The notes beneath the pieces were generated by a model that saw only the letters and a list, made by a program, of their open reading frames with translations, was not told where the DNA came from and did not search any database. A program made the position numbers and the translations under genes. From Ostrinia nubilalis (taxonomy: Eukaryota > Arthropoda > Insecta > Lepidoptera > Crambidae), in NCBI RefSeq assembly GCF_963855985.1, contig NC_087110.1, positions 11,151,001-11,215,000 on the forward strand: a DNA stretch of 64,000 nucleotides, in the 5' to 3' direction. Positions 1-11,469 of this stretch are shown in pieces; position 1 is the first letter of the stretch; every line of letters starts with the position of its first letter.

Positions 1-172
1 ATAGTAAGTATGTATTTACAAAAAAAAAGTATTTAAGTATGTATGTTTATTTATATCCGTTGTCTAGTACCCATAGTACAAGCTTTGCTTAGTTTGGGAC
101 TAGAAGCGCAGTGTAAAATGTCTAAGGAATTAAGGATATTTATTTATTATTTATTTTATTTATTAACTTTTA
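1..172 (+). repeat. 3' part of tRNA-derived SINE (family of 52419-52687)
   Basis: The order of blocks matches the body and tail of the SINE at 52419-52687: an A-run, then a 'stretch of ..CCGTT..TAGTACCCATA', a TTTGCTTAGTTTGGGACTAG block, GTGTAAAATGTC and a TTTATTTATT-rich tail. The tRNA head lies outside the window. Confidence 0.6.
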
Positions 173-755
173 TCTCAAGAACAAAATCATTTTGACATAT
201 TTCCATACCTACATAATTCTTAATTTAAGAGTTATTCGAGAATTGGTGAAAATTAAATATCAGCCCCAAAAAAAATATCTTTTCTATGGCAGAATGAGAA
301 ACACCAAAAAATCCTTTATCAAAACAATGGCACGTGTCGAAAGATGATTCAATGTTTAAAGTAGACACGCAGATATGAATTATTAAGTAATAGAAAGAGA
401 GGTCAATAAGACAAAATGACTAGCATGCAACTACTCGCGTATAAATTGTAATCACGCACTTATTACAATACATACATGATTAGTCCGTATGCGTACTGGC
501 GATAATTGACCTAAGTCACTACAAAGTATACGCGAGCAGTACGCAGCATATGCGTACTGGTCGTGTATAGTTTGGAGGAGCTTAGTAAAAAAAGTCATCT
601 CCAAACTATACTCGATTAGTTTCACACCCTTGCGTTCTGGCTATGTATAGAACGGAAAGACGCCGTTCTGCCGATCCACAACGTGGCTGACTATTTTTAC
701 TTTCACTTTATACTCTAAGCCACAGGCAATAAATAAAGTCTATTCTCTATTGCAG

Positions 756-3700
756 TGGCAGCTTGCTGACTCGCAACCTGGCGGACCTGGTGAAGAAGGA
801 GCACTTCATCCTTGACAGCGAGTACCTGACCACGCTGCTCGTCATCGTGCCCAAGTGAGTGCTTTTGAACTTTATGGTTTTGTGTTAAGGTCGAAAATAG
901 TTTGAAATTGAACTTGCTTATCCGATCATCGAATCGTTAATCGAACTAACTATTCTAATTCTTTCGTATCAATAAAATACAGTTTTCAGCAACGTATTCC
1001 GTCTATTTTCCCAAGTTGACAGCAATAATAAAAAAGTGAACATCGAAAATCCATAAAAAACATAGCGTAAAGAAGTATTTATAAAAGAGTGTCCATTCGT
1101 GGACAACATCAGTTTATCTTAAACGAGGAACCCCACCAGTCAAATTGGGTATTTTATTTACATTTTATTTCAAGACAGACAATTCAGCCCTAAAAACTTA
1201 ATTAAATTTTACAGATAAGTAAAATTATATTTTAAACTAAATTGTTGGCAAATTGTCGTTGCAAAATATCGCGATACTCAATACTCAACATTTTATTGCA
1301 TCCATTAGGTATGTACTTAAAATTAGACCATTATGGGCCCTGTAGGACCATGTAGGCAGTAGGATATTATACTTTCAGCAAATTAAAATCGCGATATTAT
1401 GTTGTCAGAAAATTGAGAACGCAATTTTATATTGTTTTGTGTGTCATTTGATTGAGGTGAGACCTCACGCGGACTTGAGAAAACTTGAAGCTAGAAATAA
1501 ATCAAAACTGACAAAAAAAACCTTAATGAGAGCCCTTTGCCAATGATGTTATGTATAGCCTGACCAGGAACATAAAAACCCTGGCATAGAGGCGCGTCAA
1601 TTGCATTTGATAGTGCAACACTGAGTACAGTCGTACCTGTGTTAAATTAATAGGCTAACTTTATGTATCAGGATTCAGGATTACGGGCTAATTTGATATT
1701 TTCCTAAATTAACGAAAAAATATTATTATAGGTAACCTGGTTTAAATAAATTAAATGAAATCATCAATCGAGCTAGTAGGATTTATTTTATTAATCATCA
1801 ATAATCAAATTCAGAACTTGAATATTCAACTGCAATGTTTGCTCATGAACGCTTCAAACTCGGTACTTCTTTCCCAATTCCATAAAATTCAACACTTAAA
1901 AAGTGACAATTTTTTTTAAAATAGGTAGTTGAAACAAACCACAGTTAATTTTCATAGTGGACTGTACTATGCGATAAACATGTCAGTCAATTTGACAACC
2001 TTTGTCGGAAACATTATTCAATGAAAATATTATCCGAACCCTTACTTCTCTTCGACAAATACTTTAACACATTGTGAACCACTTTTCTTTCACGACTATA
2101 AAAAGATTTTAGCAATTTAATTCACAAAATCAATTGCGCACATTTAAAATAAAGTTTGTTTACACTTTGACAGCAACAGACTGACATGCAAGGTGACATG
2201 TCAATGAAGTTTTCAGTTACTGTTGCCATTAAAAGAAATTAGTACCATTAGTTTTCCGCAACATGGCGAGGGTTTTTATGTTCCTGGTCGGGCTATAAAT
2301 TTGTACGCCGACCTTGGGCCAAACATAGTGATACCGACTTAATTTTTAACACCTGTAATATGTTATTTACCTATGTTCCACGTATAAACGAATTTTGATT
2401 TTGATTTTAATTTTGATTTAACCCTTTGTCCGCCATAGGTCGATGTTCAACGACTGGAACGCCAACTATGAAAAGATCACGGATATGATCGTGCCGCGCT
2501 CCACGCAGCTCATCTACCAGGACAACGACTATGGCCTGTTCACCGTCACGCTCTTCAAGAAGGTATACAGGGTGGAGGGAAAGTACTTTTATTATTGTAG
2601 ATAGAATTTTTTTCTCAAAGAAAACATTTCTTTATTTTTGAAAAAAAAAATGAACTGCATTCAAAGATTTCCTAAAATTTTATTGCCACACTCGGGAATC
2701 GAACCAACTAAAATATACAGTCGTGGTCAACTAATTAGGGACAGATAGAATACTAAGCAATACTAAGTGTTCATATCCTATTATTGTGAGCTTCATTCGA
2801 TATTACTGACTGTTACTTTGTAAACATAATTGACTATCAAGTACTTTTTAACAGAATACAATAACAACAAAAAAAAAACTTACTAACTTACTAAAAAATC
2901 TTAATCAAATCACATGAATCGGTAATTATGGTACGGACGGTCTGGCCACCTAATTAGGGACGCTTAAGTTTTTACTTCTAAATTAAAAAAAATGAAAAGT
3001 AATAACTTTTATTCTGTTCATTTGTAATTTCGGCGTCAATTTGAAAAGCGATATTCTTATCTTGCGAGTTAAAAACTCATCAAATTATTAAAGGTAATGG
3101 GCTGAAAGAAAAGCAACAATGCGCTAAGTTATAATCAATCTTTATCAGTGTGGATGGCCATACCGGTAAATTGCAGATCATCTGAAATGTTCCAAAAACA
3201 TGAATCTACGATGCAGTGGCTTATTTCAAAATCATGAAACCACAGAAAGTATGCCTAGAAGGAAGAGGCCAATAAAAACAACCCCATAAGATGATCGCAG
3301 AATGGTCACTCTCGCAAAGAGAGACCCCTTTAAGGGTTTCGTTCTGATCAAGAGCGAGATTTTTGGACCAGAACCGACTGCTGGAGTATCTGCGAGGACC
3401 GTCAGAAGGCGACTGGTGGAGGCAAATCTTGTAGGAAGAGTTCCTCGAAAAGTTCCACTACTGAAGATGGAACACAAAGAAGCAAAATTGGCGTTTGCAA
3501 GAAAGTATGGACATTAGGCTTTTGCTCAATGGATAAATGGGCTGTTTTCTGATGAGACCAATATAAATCTTATTTCATCCGATGACAGACAATACGTGCG
3601 ACGACCTGTAAAGTCCGAAATGATACCAAAGTAAACGAAGAAGCAGGTGAAACATACAGGCGGCAATATAAAAATCTGGGGCTGTTTTTCTAGACATAGA

Positions 3701-6700
3701 GTGTAACCTATAAAAAGAACTGAAGTTAAACTTGAGCAATTCCAATACAAATAAATATTGGAGAAAACGATGCTATCGTATGCTGAAGAAGTCTTACCAG
3801 TCTCATGAACATTTCAACACGATAACGACCCAAAACATACCGCGTACTCTGTTTAATCGTTCCTAGCGCAACAGTCAGTGACGGTACTAGATTGGCCCGA
3901 AAACAACTCAGACTTAAGCCCTATAGAGCTTATGGTATGAAACGAAGGAAAAAGTTGCAGCTCAACGTACTGGCACTAAAAATCAGCTTTTTGTGGCATT
4001 TCATGGTGTTTGGAATAACATTTCTTTAGAAACCTGTAAAGATTTGATTGCATCCATGCCGCGCCGATGTCAAATGGTTATAACCAACAAAACCAACCAT
4101 ATTGGTTATAAAAATACGTTTGATGATTTTGTTTTGTATTCTATATTTATTAATGAACACTTTTTATGTAATAAACACTTAAATAATTTCCAATTTATTT
4201 ACATTTACAGTGAAAGTGTTACGTGTCCCTAATTAGTTGTCCATCCCTAGGTCAATAAATGTGTAGGTGGCAATGATTTATTTATTTTAAAAATATTGAT
4301 CGCAACTAGCTAGTTTCTTTTCTGGCCTTTAAATATTTAGAATACTAGCCAAATTACTTGTTATTAATAGGCACAAGCTACAAAGCCTCGTGAAGATTTT
4401 TTTTTTCGGACTGGAGAGACGGTCTTGTGTTTTAGTCATGTAACGTCCCTAATTAGTTGACCACGACTGTATATGTCAAAAATTACACCCTGTATTTTTA
4501 TTGCATCGATCGTAGGGTTAAGTATAAGGATGAAATCTCTCTAACAAACTTGATAAATCAAATGATAGGAAAACCATGAAATCTATTATTTTAATTAATA
4601 TACAGAAAATTGTATGGTATGGTAGTGAATTTACGAAAAATTTTCGAAAATCTTTGAATGTAGTTCTTTCTCTTTCTTTTCAAAAATAAAGGAATGTTTT
4701 CTTTCAGTAAAATTTTCTATCTACAGTATTAAGCGTACTTTCCCTCCAGGTGGCATTACAAAATTCCACCCTATATAATTATTATAGTTCTTGCAACTCA
4801 CGAAGGCGAGTGAGCTTTACTTGTGTGTACGTGTACATGCACATAACGATAGTGTAATGTGTATCAAAACTTTTGAACAACGATCAGTAACGACTAGCGA
4901 GCCACCACACATGTAACACACGGGAATTGCAACAACTACCTACACATATTTTTTTCTTGAATTTTATTGTCTAGTCATTTTGCAAAATGGTATGTTACTA
5001 AGTAACTTAAAAAATTCCAGTCATATAAGGGGTTAACAATTTTGAGAATGAGTTAATAATAATCTGAAAACTCACATAACTTCGTTTTGGCGTTCTACGT
5101 TTCAGTATTATATCGCTGAGTGCAAAAAAACATTTTGTCCCAAATATTTATGTTTTGTGCGAGTCACACAATTTTTTAATTTTGTGGAAAACTGCATCTG
5201 GTTTTTTGAGGCATCCTCTCCCGTAGTACAACCAGTGGAAGATGACGCGAAAATTCTCCTTTTTTCTCCACTGGGCTACCCCCAAAGATGATGGGAAATG
5301 TCCCCATTTTTTGCTTGTTGCTTCCTGTTTTGTTTTAAGAAGGTGAATACATAAATTAATTCTTCTTATTTAATTTAAGTGGCTCTAGTTGTTTTATATT
5401 TTCTGATCTTTAAGTGAACTCGTGATAATCAAACTTTAATGTTATATTATTCTTTTACAGGTCGTCGAAGAGTTCAAGCTGCACGCTCGCGAGCGCAAGT
5501 TCGTTGTTCGCGAGTTCTCGTACAACGAGGCCGACCTCGCTGCAGGCAAGAACGAGATCACCAAGCTCGTTACTGACAAGAAGAAGCAGTTCGTAAGTAT
5601 CCAACCTTATTTCTAGAGGCGTAAAGGCTACTTCAAGCTGTTCAAGCTGCGCGCTCGCGAGCGTAAGTTCGTTCGCGAGCACGCTCGCGAGCGCAAGTGC
5701 GTCGTTCGCGAGTTCTCGTACAATGAGGCTTACCTAGCTGCAGGCAAGAACGAGATCACCAAGCTCGTTACTGACAAGAAGAAGCAGTTCGTGAGTGTTC
5801 AACCTTATATCTAGGGGCGTAAAGGCTACTTCAAGCTGTTCAAGCTGCGCGCTCGCGAGCGTAAGTTCATCGTTCGCGAGCACGCTCGCGAGCGCAAGTT
5901 CGTCGTTCGCGAGTTCTCGTACAACGAGGCTGACCTAGCTGCAGGCAAGAACGAGATCACCAAGCTCGTCACTGACAAGAAGAAGCAATTCGTGAGTGTT
6001 CAACCTTATTTCTAGAGGCGTAAAGGCTACTTCAAGCTGTTCAAGCTGTTCAAGCTGCGCGCTCGCGAGCGTAAGTTCATCGTTCGCGAGCACGCTCGCG
6101 AGCGCAAGTTCGTCGTTCGCGAGTTCTCGTACAACGAGGCTGACCTCGCTGCAGGCAAGAATGAGATCACCAAACTCGTTACTGACAAGAAGAAGCAGTT
6201 CGTAAGTCTCCAACCTTATATCTAGGGGTATAAAGGCTACATTCCTATCTAGAAGCTCGCGAGCGTAAATTCATCGTTCGCGAGCACGCTCGCGAGCGTA
6301 AGTTTGTCGTTCGCGAGTTCTCTTAAGATCGAGATCACCAAGCTCGTTACTGACAAGAAGAAGCAGTTCGTGAGTGTTCAACCTTATATCTAGGGGTAAA
6401 AAGGCTACATTCCTATCTATACGCTAGAATTACTTGAAAGAGTTGAAGCTGCACGCTCGCGAGCGTAAGTTCATCGTTCGCGAGCACGCTCGCGAGCGCA
6501 AGTTCGTCGTTCGCGAGTTCTCGTAAGATCGAGATCATCAAGCTCGTCACTGACAAGAAGAAGCAGTTTGTGAGTGTTCAACCTTATATCTAGAGAAGAA
6601 AGGTCAATTTTCAGATGGTACTTCTTTTGATGAGCAGAAGAGTTCAATCTGCACGCTCGCAAGCGTAAGTTCGTCGTTCGTCCTCGTTGAATAAAGGTTA

Positions 6701-9700
6701 CGTACAATCTAGGTGTTGACGAAGCAGTTCATGAGTGTTTACAATCTTATTATCTAGAGGTGTAGAGGCCATATTCCTATCTAGATGCTAGTATTAATTG
6801 TAAGAGTTGAAGCTGCGCGCTCGCGAGCGTAAGTTCGTCGTTCGCGAGCACGCTCGCAAGCGCAAGTTCGGCGTTCGCGAGTTCTCGTTGAATAAAGGTC
6901 ACTTTACATTAGCCGTGTGGTGACGGCAGAGTAAAATACATTTGTCACCAACCCCTACTCTTCCCGCGGGTGTCGTAAGAGGCGACTTAGGGACTACACA
7001 TCAAACAGAGAATGGGCAGCAGCGCTCTCTGAAAAACATCAATCTTTTAAACTGCGATCTCCAACCCGCCTGCCAAGCGTGGAGATTATGGCAAAACCCT
7101 CCGCTATAGTGGAGGAGGCTCATAGTCCAGCAGTGGACTGTAAAGGGCTGTTGATGATGACCTTGAGAATAAGGGTCACATTCCAGATGTTAATTCTTTT
7201 GAAGAGGCAGAAGAGTTCAAACTACCGGATACGGGCAATGTAATACCGGTCGTTGTGGAAATCCTTTGGGGGGGGGGGGGCTTTGTCCAGAACGCCAGTT
7301 AAACCGAACGAACCTTAGAATATAATAATAACGAGACACCCTGTATAATGCCTTTTAATTTCTCTCGGTCCCTCGGTTTCTTTCTCAGGGTCCCTTGGAA
7401 TATTAACGAGACTCTTACTGGCTACCTGTTGGTCTACAGACTTAGAGCTAACCCAAACAAATGTTTCGACAACCCAGGACAAACTGTCCTGGAACCGCAG
7501 AATTAAGAAAGCCGATCAAATAATAGGAAATGGCTTGGAGAAAAGAAGAAGAAGAACGCCCTGTATGATTCCTTTTGTTTTTTCGCAGGGTCCCCTGGTG
7601 AGGTGGTTGAAGGTGAACTTCTCCGAATGCTTCTGTGCCTGGATCCACGTCAAAGCCCTCCGTGTGTTCGTCGAATCGGTGCTAAGGTGAGTCAATTAAT
7701 TTGATCATAGATATCGCTTGCTGGCGATAATATTTTAATTTATTTTTTATTAATAAAATTATGACAAAATTGTATGATTTCGACGTTGTATTTTTTTAAA
7801 ATGTTTTGTGTGGTCTGCATTAAAGAGTATCTCTAATAGAGATGAAACGGATATCCGGTAACTATCCGGTAGGCCGGATATCCGGCCTAAATTTACTATC
7901 CGGCCGGATACCGGATAGTAACTCACTATCCGGCCGGATACCGGATATTAAAAAACTACGACAATTTCCTATTAATAAAATGAAATACATTAAATCTTTG
8001 GGGTAAATAAATATCAATAAAATGGCTTATAATAATGACGGCTTTTATTAAAAGTCCAAAAAGTTACAAAAAAGCCATATTAAGGCCTTTCAAAAAACTA
8101 ATTTCTTTTTCTGGGCTATTATCTCTAATGACGAATACATAAATGGTAAATATCTGTTAATGTCAAAATATTGCCAAATAAATTTTCGCTATTCAATCAC
8201 ACACTCACGATGGCAATCAAAATCGCCCGAATTAATCTGCCCCCTAGACAAGTGGCAAAATCTGACATTCTATTCGGATGAATTCGATTTTCGAAAAGTG
8301 ACTAGTCTAGTCTACTAATAGACCCACTGATCGCGTTCGAAACACCTGTGCGGCGCTAAACTCGTCACGACATGCAACGAGACAATGGGCCAACTATCCG
8401 GCCGCCGGATATCCGGCTATCCGGCCTAGCAGCTGGCCGGATATCCGGTATCCGGCCAAACAACTATCCGTTTCATCACTAATCTCTAATATCTATCGTA
8501 GTCCTGGACAATAATCTTATTATTTATTTGTTGTATTAGCTTTCACATTCAAATCTAACAATATTATATACATATATACAACTAAATGTTAACAAATAAC
8601 TACTTAACTAAACTATAACTAAATAAAAAAAGGGTAGTTGATTATCTAATGATAAGTATTCAAACGTGAGTTACAACTAAAACTATCCAAAATATGCGAT
8701 TTGTGCATGCGCCTTAGCGTAAGCGTAGTTCTTACCTTCCACCAAGATATCAATTTTCAAGAGACTCCTCGCATCGAGGGATGAGCGAAATGAAATAGAT
8801 AAAGAACGGAGTATTTGTCGGAAACTAGCTCAACTGGTGACTATTTTAATTAGAATAGCTGCAGTTTGGTTGATTTGTTGCGCAGTTTTACGACGTCTCT
8901 CATCGATAATCGGACACCTGCCTTCTGCATTTATTCCTTTCACGGTGGAAAGCAGCCAAACTGGTCAGCAGTTTCAACCGTTAATATAGCTGTCATAGTC
9001 AAAGGTCGATATGCAGTCTCTTCGCGGAATGACTGGTCTATCCTAGGTTTGACCAAGGCTTTCGGGCCAACCCCGAAATAAATTCCAATTTCGGCCTTTG
9101 ACTAAGTCAAACCTAGGAGTTCCTAACTCTTCAGTCAAACGTCGAAATGAAAATAATCTGTTTCGGGCTTTGCCTAGTCAATCCTAGAACCGACTGATAG
9201 ACTCGGTCAAAGGTAGACGCGGCGTTACAGAGGCCGGCAGCAATTATAGAAAACCTAATGTGAATATTTCAAGCGTTCACCTGTCCTGTTGACGTTATTA
9301 ATATTGAGCAAAAAACGACAAAAAATGACGCTTGCTGTATAGGAGCCCCCCTTGAACGTTTACTTATTTTTAAAGTGTATATAAAACTAAATATTTTGGG
9401 AATGGTTCATGGTGTGGACAGACAAACAGCGAAGTCATAGTAATAGGTTCCCGTTTTTACCCTTAAATCTTCAAGGTACAGAACCCTAAAAATAGTAATT
9501 TCAAGATCGTTCTAGAAACACTGACAAACAACCGCAGTAAATAAGCTTAGTTACTGGTACCTTTAGGTACCTAAAGATTAGCTGCGTGTGCGCGAGAAAA
9601 CCGACCGTAAAGCCTATGCAATAACTTCGATGTCAGAATCAAGTATAGTTAGTTAAATGTCTTAATTGAGGTTTGACTAGTCAAACCCCGATTTCATTAA

Positions 9701-11454
9701 ATTGAGTTTCGACGTTTGACCAAATTAGTTTCTCCTAGGTTTGACTAACATTATTCAGTCAAAGGCCGAAATGTTTGGGCTTTGACTAAGACTTCTAGTC
9801 AGACCTGAGGATTGACTAGTCAAACCTAGGAGCGCCTGAGCTTCGAGGTTTGACTATAACATAGTAATTTAATCATGGCCTGATAACACCTTCCAGATAC
9901 GGCCTCCCCGTAAACTTCCAAGCCGTAGTGCTGGTGCCCGCCCGCAAGAGCGTGAAGAAACTGCGCGACGTGCTGCAACAACTCTACGCTCATCTGGACC
10001 ACTCCGCACAGCACCACGGATCCAGTGCGCAGGACGTAAGTACACCCTAGCCTGTAGTGTACCATCCTACCCTAGGCTGCAGTGTACCACCCTAGCCTGC
10101 GGTGTACCACCCTAGCTTGGAGTGTACCACCCTAGAATATAGTGTACCATCCTAGCCTGCGGTGTACCACCCTAGCCGGCAGTGTACCACCCTAGCCGGC
10201 AGTGTACCACCCTAGCCTCTAGTCAAGAAACTGCGCGACGTGCTGCAAAAACTCTACGCGCACCTCGACCACTCCGCACAGCACCACGGCTCCAGCGCGC
10301 AGGACGTAAGTACACCCTATAGTCTGGTCTGTGAGCACGTAGAATTTTTATTTTTTATATTAAAACGAGCGCGACAGCAACATAATTACGCGCGAGTGAT
10401 GGGTAGCTTGGGGTCATTGGACAAAATTCTACGTGCTCACAGACCGGGCTTTAGCTTGTTGTGTACCACCCTAGCCTGCAGTGTACCACCCTAGCCTGCG
10501 GTGTACCACCCTAGCCTGCAGTGTACCACAGTACCACTAGCCTGCAGTGCACCACCCTAGCCTGCAGTGTACAACCCTAGCCTGGAGTGTACCACCCTAG
10601 CCTGCAGTGTACCACCCTATCCTGCAGTGTATCACCCCCCAGCCGGTAGTGTACCATCCTAGGGCAATAGGATGTTTCCCCGATCGCGAACGTCGTTCTG
10701 CAAACGACGCGAACGAAGCGATACGCACACTGACAATCATCGATTGCATCGATCGAATTTCCAGCCAGGATAGAATTCGCGCTACGATAAAATCGTATCG
10801 TGACAAACGTATGAGCTTATCGTCTTAACTCGATAAAATGACTCAATAAGATTTTATCATAGCGCGCATCCTAGGGTTACAAATTTTAATCTCAGGCATC
10901 CGTCAGTCTATAAACTTTACATTCCTAGTCTTTATCCCATAACTAGTCTTTAATAACTTTGCCGGCGCCGGACACAGATGCTGCAAATTATTATTGATGA
11001 TTAATAGTACCAATCTTAATATTATGTTATCTGTATAAATCTGTAGAGCGGAAGGTTTGTGATTCCTAAACGTAACACCCGACTGATGCGCAGAAAAAGG
11101 TAACTTTCAGTCAGTTGTGTCATGTCAAGTGTGAGCAAGCGGCTACGAGGTTATCTTTGAAAGCGTATTGAGTTTGGTGGAACGTTAAATTGTAGGGAAA
11201 GTGATTGTCAACCATCCAACATATTATCTCCTTGCCCGCTAACCCACGCCAATGGAGATTCCACCCCTAGAGTTCCTTCTGATAGAGACCCAGTGCCTTT
11301 AACTTTATAAGTTTTATTTTGTCAACAAAATTAATAAATTAATTATTATTTGTTCCAGAGCGCAGAGCTGGCCGGGCTCGGCTTCGGCCAATCGGAATAC
11401 TACCCGTACGTGTTCTACAAGATCAACATCGACATGATAGAGAAGGCGGCCTAG
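756..11454 (+). CDS. Vha44: V-type proton ATPase V1 subunit C, 3' six coding exons (5' end outside window)
   Basis: Subunit C belongs to the peripheral stalk of the vacuolar H+-ATPase; it joins V1 to V0 and controls reversible disassembly of the pump (family knowledge). Coding exons seen: 756-854, 2439-2562, 5461-5592, 7589-7686, 9897-10035 and 11359-11454. All have AG/GT borders and join in phase. Together they encode about 229 residues, the C-terminal 60 percent of a protein usually near 385 aa. Recognisable stretches are [67 protein letters not shown] and the end [17 protein letters not shown]. Exon phases are 1/2, 2/0, 0/0, 0/2, 2/0 and 0/stop. The third, fifth and sixth exons have extra copies beside them, described separately. 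Introns hold a 740-bp MITE, a nested Tc1 element and a hAT MITE. Identity is secure; which exon copies enter the mRNA is open. Confidence 0.95.
855..2438 (+). other. Vha44 intron with MITE
   Basis: No exon is seen in this intron. It holds the 740-bp MITE at 1556-2295; the rest is AT-rich without recognised content. The donor is AA|GTGAGT and the acceptor is CCATAG at 2438. Confidence 0.7.
1556..2295. repeat. 740-bp TIR MITE, copy 1 (copy 2 at 41919-42659)
   Basis: It is bounded by inverted termini TAGCCTGACCAGGAACATAA / its near-perfect complement ending GGTCGGGCTA, about 27 bp long, with TA on both outer sides (1554-1555, 2296-2297). The TA target duplication points to a Tc1/mariner-type non-autonomous element. 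The whole length aligns by eye with 41919-42659 with few differences. Confidence 0.8.
2718..4469 (+). mobile_element. Tc1-like DNA transposon with IR/DR ends, decayed
   Basis: Perfect 25-bp terminal inverted repeats begin CAGTCGTGGTCAACTAATTA (2718-2742) and end with the complement at 4445-4469. TA flanks both sides (2716-2717, 4470-4471). A shorter inner repeat of the same motif lies at 2946-2962 and 4225-4239; outer-to-inner distance is 245 bp on each side, the IR/DR layout known from Sleeping Beauty, Minos and Bari-type Tc1 elements. The transposase inside is broken (see 3240-4100). Confidence 0.9.
3240..4100 (+). pseudogene. Tc1-type transposase pseudogene (DD34E)
   Basis: Read across several stops and frameshifts, the + strand shows an N-terminal helix-turn-helix tract ([19 protein letters not shown]), the linker [20 protein letters not shown], first aspartate in FSDET (about 3545), second in HDNDPKHTA (about 3820) and the glutamate in DLSPIEL (about 3915). 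Counting gives 34 residues between the second D and the E, as in the Tc1 family. No intact reading frame remains, so it cannot supply its own transposase. Confidence 0.85.
5617..5790 (+). other. In-frame cassette copy 1 of Vha44 exon 3 (of this window)
   Basis: A candidate alternative exon of 58 codons, phase 0-0. Acceptor CCTTATTTCTAG at 5605-5616, donor GTGAGT at 5791. It starts [17 protein letters not shown] and ends [14 protein letters not shown]. Either exclusive use or inclusion would keep the frame. No proof of use. Confidence 0.5.
5815..5991 (+). other. In-frame cassette copy 2 of Vha44 exon
   Basis: 59 codons, phase 0-0; acceptor TTATATCTAG before 5815, donor GTGAGT at 5992. It starts [11 protein letters not shown] and carries the duplicated ARERKF block. 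No stop codon. Confidence 0.5.
6016..6201 (+). other. In-frame cassette copy 3 of Vha44 exon
   Basis: 62 codons, phase 0-0; acceptor TTATTTCTAG before 6016, donor GTAAGT at 6202. It has one more FKL triplet repeat (KLFKLFKL) than the other copies. No stop codon. Confidence 0.5.
6914..7162 (+). repeat. LINE/SINE 3' fragment with GATGATGA end
   Basis: A Lepidoptera-style retroelement tail: ..CTACTCTTCCCGCGGGTGTC.., ..CATAGTCCAGCAGTGGACTG.., ending TTGATGATGA. It splits the last exon-copy fragment of the array: the GGTCAC edge recurs on both sides. Confidence 0.6.
7837..8481. repeat. hAT-type MITE with CCGGATA subterminal repeats
   Basis: Termini TAG(A/T)GATGAAACGGATA are inverted and the element is flanked by a perfect 8-bp duplication ATCTCTAA (7829-7836 and 8482-8489), typical of hAT insertions. 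Both ends carry clustered copies of (G)GCCGGATATCCGG-like repeats, probable transposase-binding sites. The interior has no ORF. Confidence 0.9.
8990..9850. repeat. Probable foldback repeat with TTTGACTAG/CTAGTCAAA motifs
   Basis: Two clusters (about 8995-9215 and 9650-9850) are dense in complementary copies of GGTTTGACTAGTCAAACC, GTCAAAGGCCGAAAT and CTAGGAG. The exact ends and target duplication were not found. It lies in the Vha44 intron just before the exon at 9897. Confidence 0.5.
10221..10305 (+). pseudogene. Partial duplicate of Vha44 exon 9897-10035
   Basis: It repeats the 3' 85 bases of the exon ([20 protein letters not shown] and on to SSAQD) with the donor GTAAGTACACCC intact. The 5' part of the exon is absent; the sequence before it is minisatellite and ends CTCTAG, so an acceptor might exist. 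Out of phase with normal entry, so a pseudo-exon is the safer reading. Confidence 0.8.
10320..10454. repeat. Palindromic MITE (CTGGTC-GTGAGCACGTAG family), copy A
   Basis: Left AGTCTGGTCTGTGAGCACGT.. is mirrored by right ..ACGTGCTCACAGACCGGGCT. It is the same family as 28737, 38380, 42841, 45127 and 46164. It is inserted in the 20-bp minisatellite. Confidence 0.8.
10668..10873. repeat. Possible MITE with CCTAGG(G) ends
   Basis: It begins CCTAGGGCAATAGGATG and ends GCGCGCATCCTAGGG, with an interior rich in ATCGAT-type palindromes. The GCGCGCATC(C/T)TAG end recurs at 41910-41922. Weakly supported. Confidence 0.4.
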
Positions 11455-11469
11455 GCTGCACGCGACTAT

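Larger units (their letters stand above)
2568..4773. repeat. Foldback MITE (TA-CAGGGTGG ends) that hosts a Tc1-like insertion
   Basis: Left arm 2568-2650 (CAGGGTGGAGGGAAAGTAC, then an A-rich block) is the inverted complement of the right arm around 4667-4747 (ending GTACTTTCCCTCCA). The outer edge on the right is rearranged, with a second CCACCCTATA at 4766. The left end starts at base +6 of the intron behind the 2439-2562 exon, so the donor GTATAC merges into the element's TA target site. Confidence 0.7.
5617..6890 (+). repeat. Tandem array of Vha44 exon copies
   Basis: Downstream of the regular exon 5461-5592 lie about seven copies of its 3' two thirds. Copies at 5617-5790, 5815-5991 and 6016-6201 are open. 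The copy at 6227-6369 has in-frame stops, the one at about 6394-6570 starts with a stop, and those at about 6640-6730 and 6805-6890 are fragments. Each unit follows a CCAACCTTAT(T/A)TCTAG tract and most end with KKKQF followed by GTAAGT or GTGAGT. Compared with the parent exon, the copies carry an extra internal repeat of the ARERKF block. A further short fragment lies at 7176-7235, beyond an inserted repeat. Confidence 0.9.
10043..10660 (+). repeat. 20-bp minisatellite (AGTGTACCACCCTAGCCTGC)
   Basis: About 20 imperfect units of AGTGTACCACCCTAGCCTGC start 7 bp after the donor of the Vha44 exon at 9897-10035. The array is interrupted by a partial copy of that exon (10221-10305) and by a palindromic MITE (10320-10454), so it grew around or together with the exon duplication. 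Confidence 0.9.
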
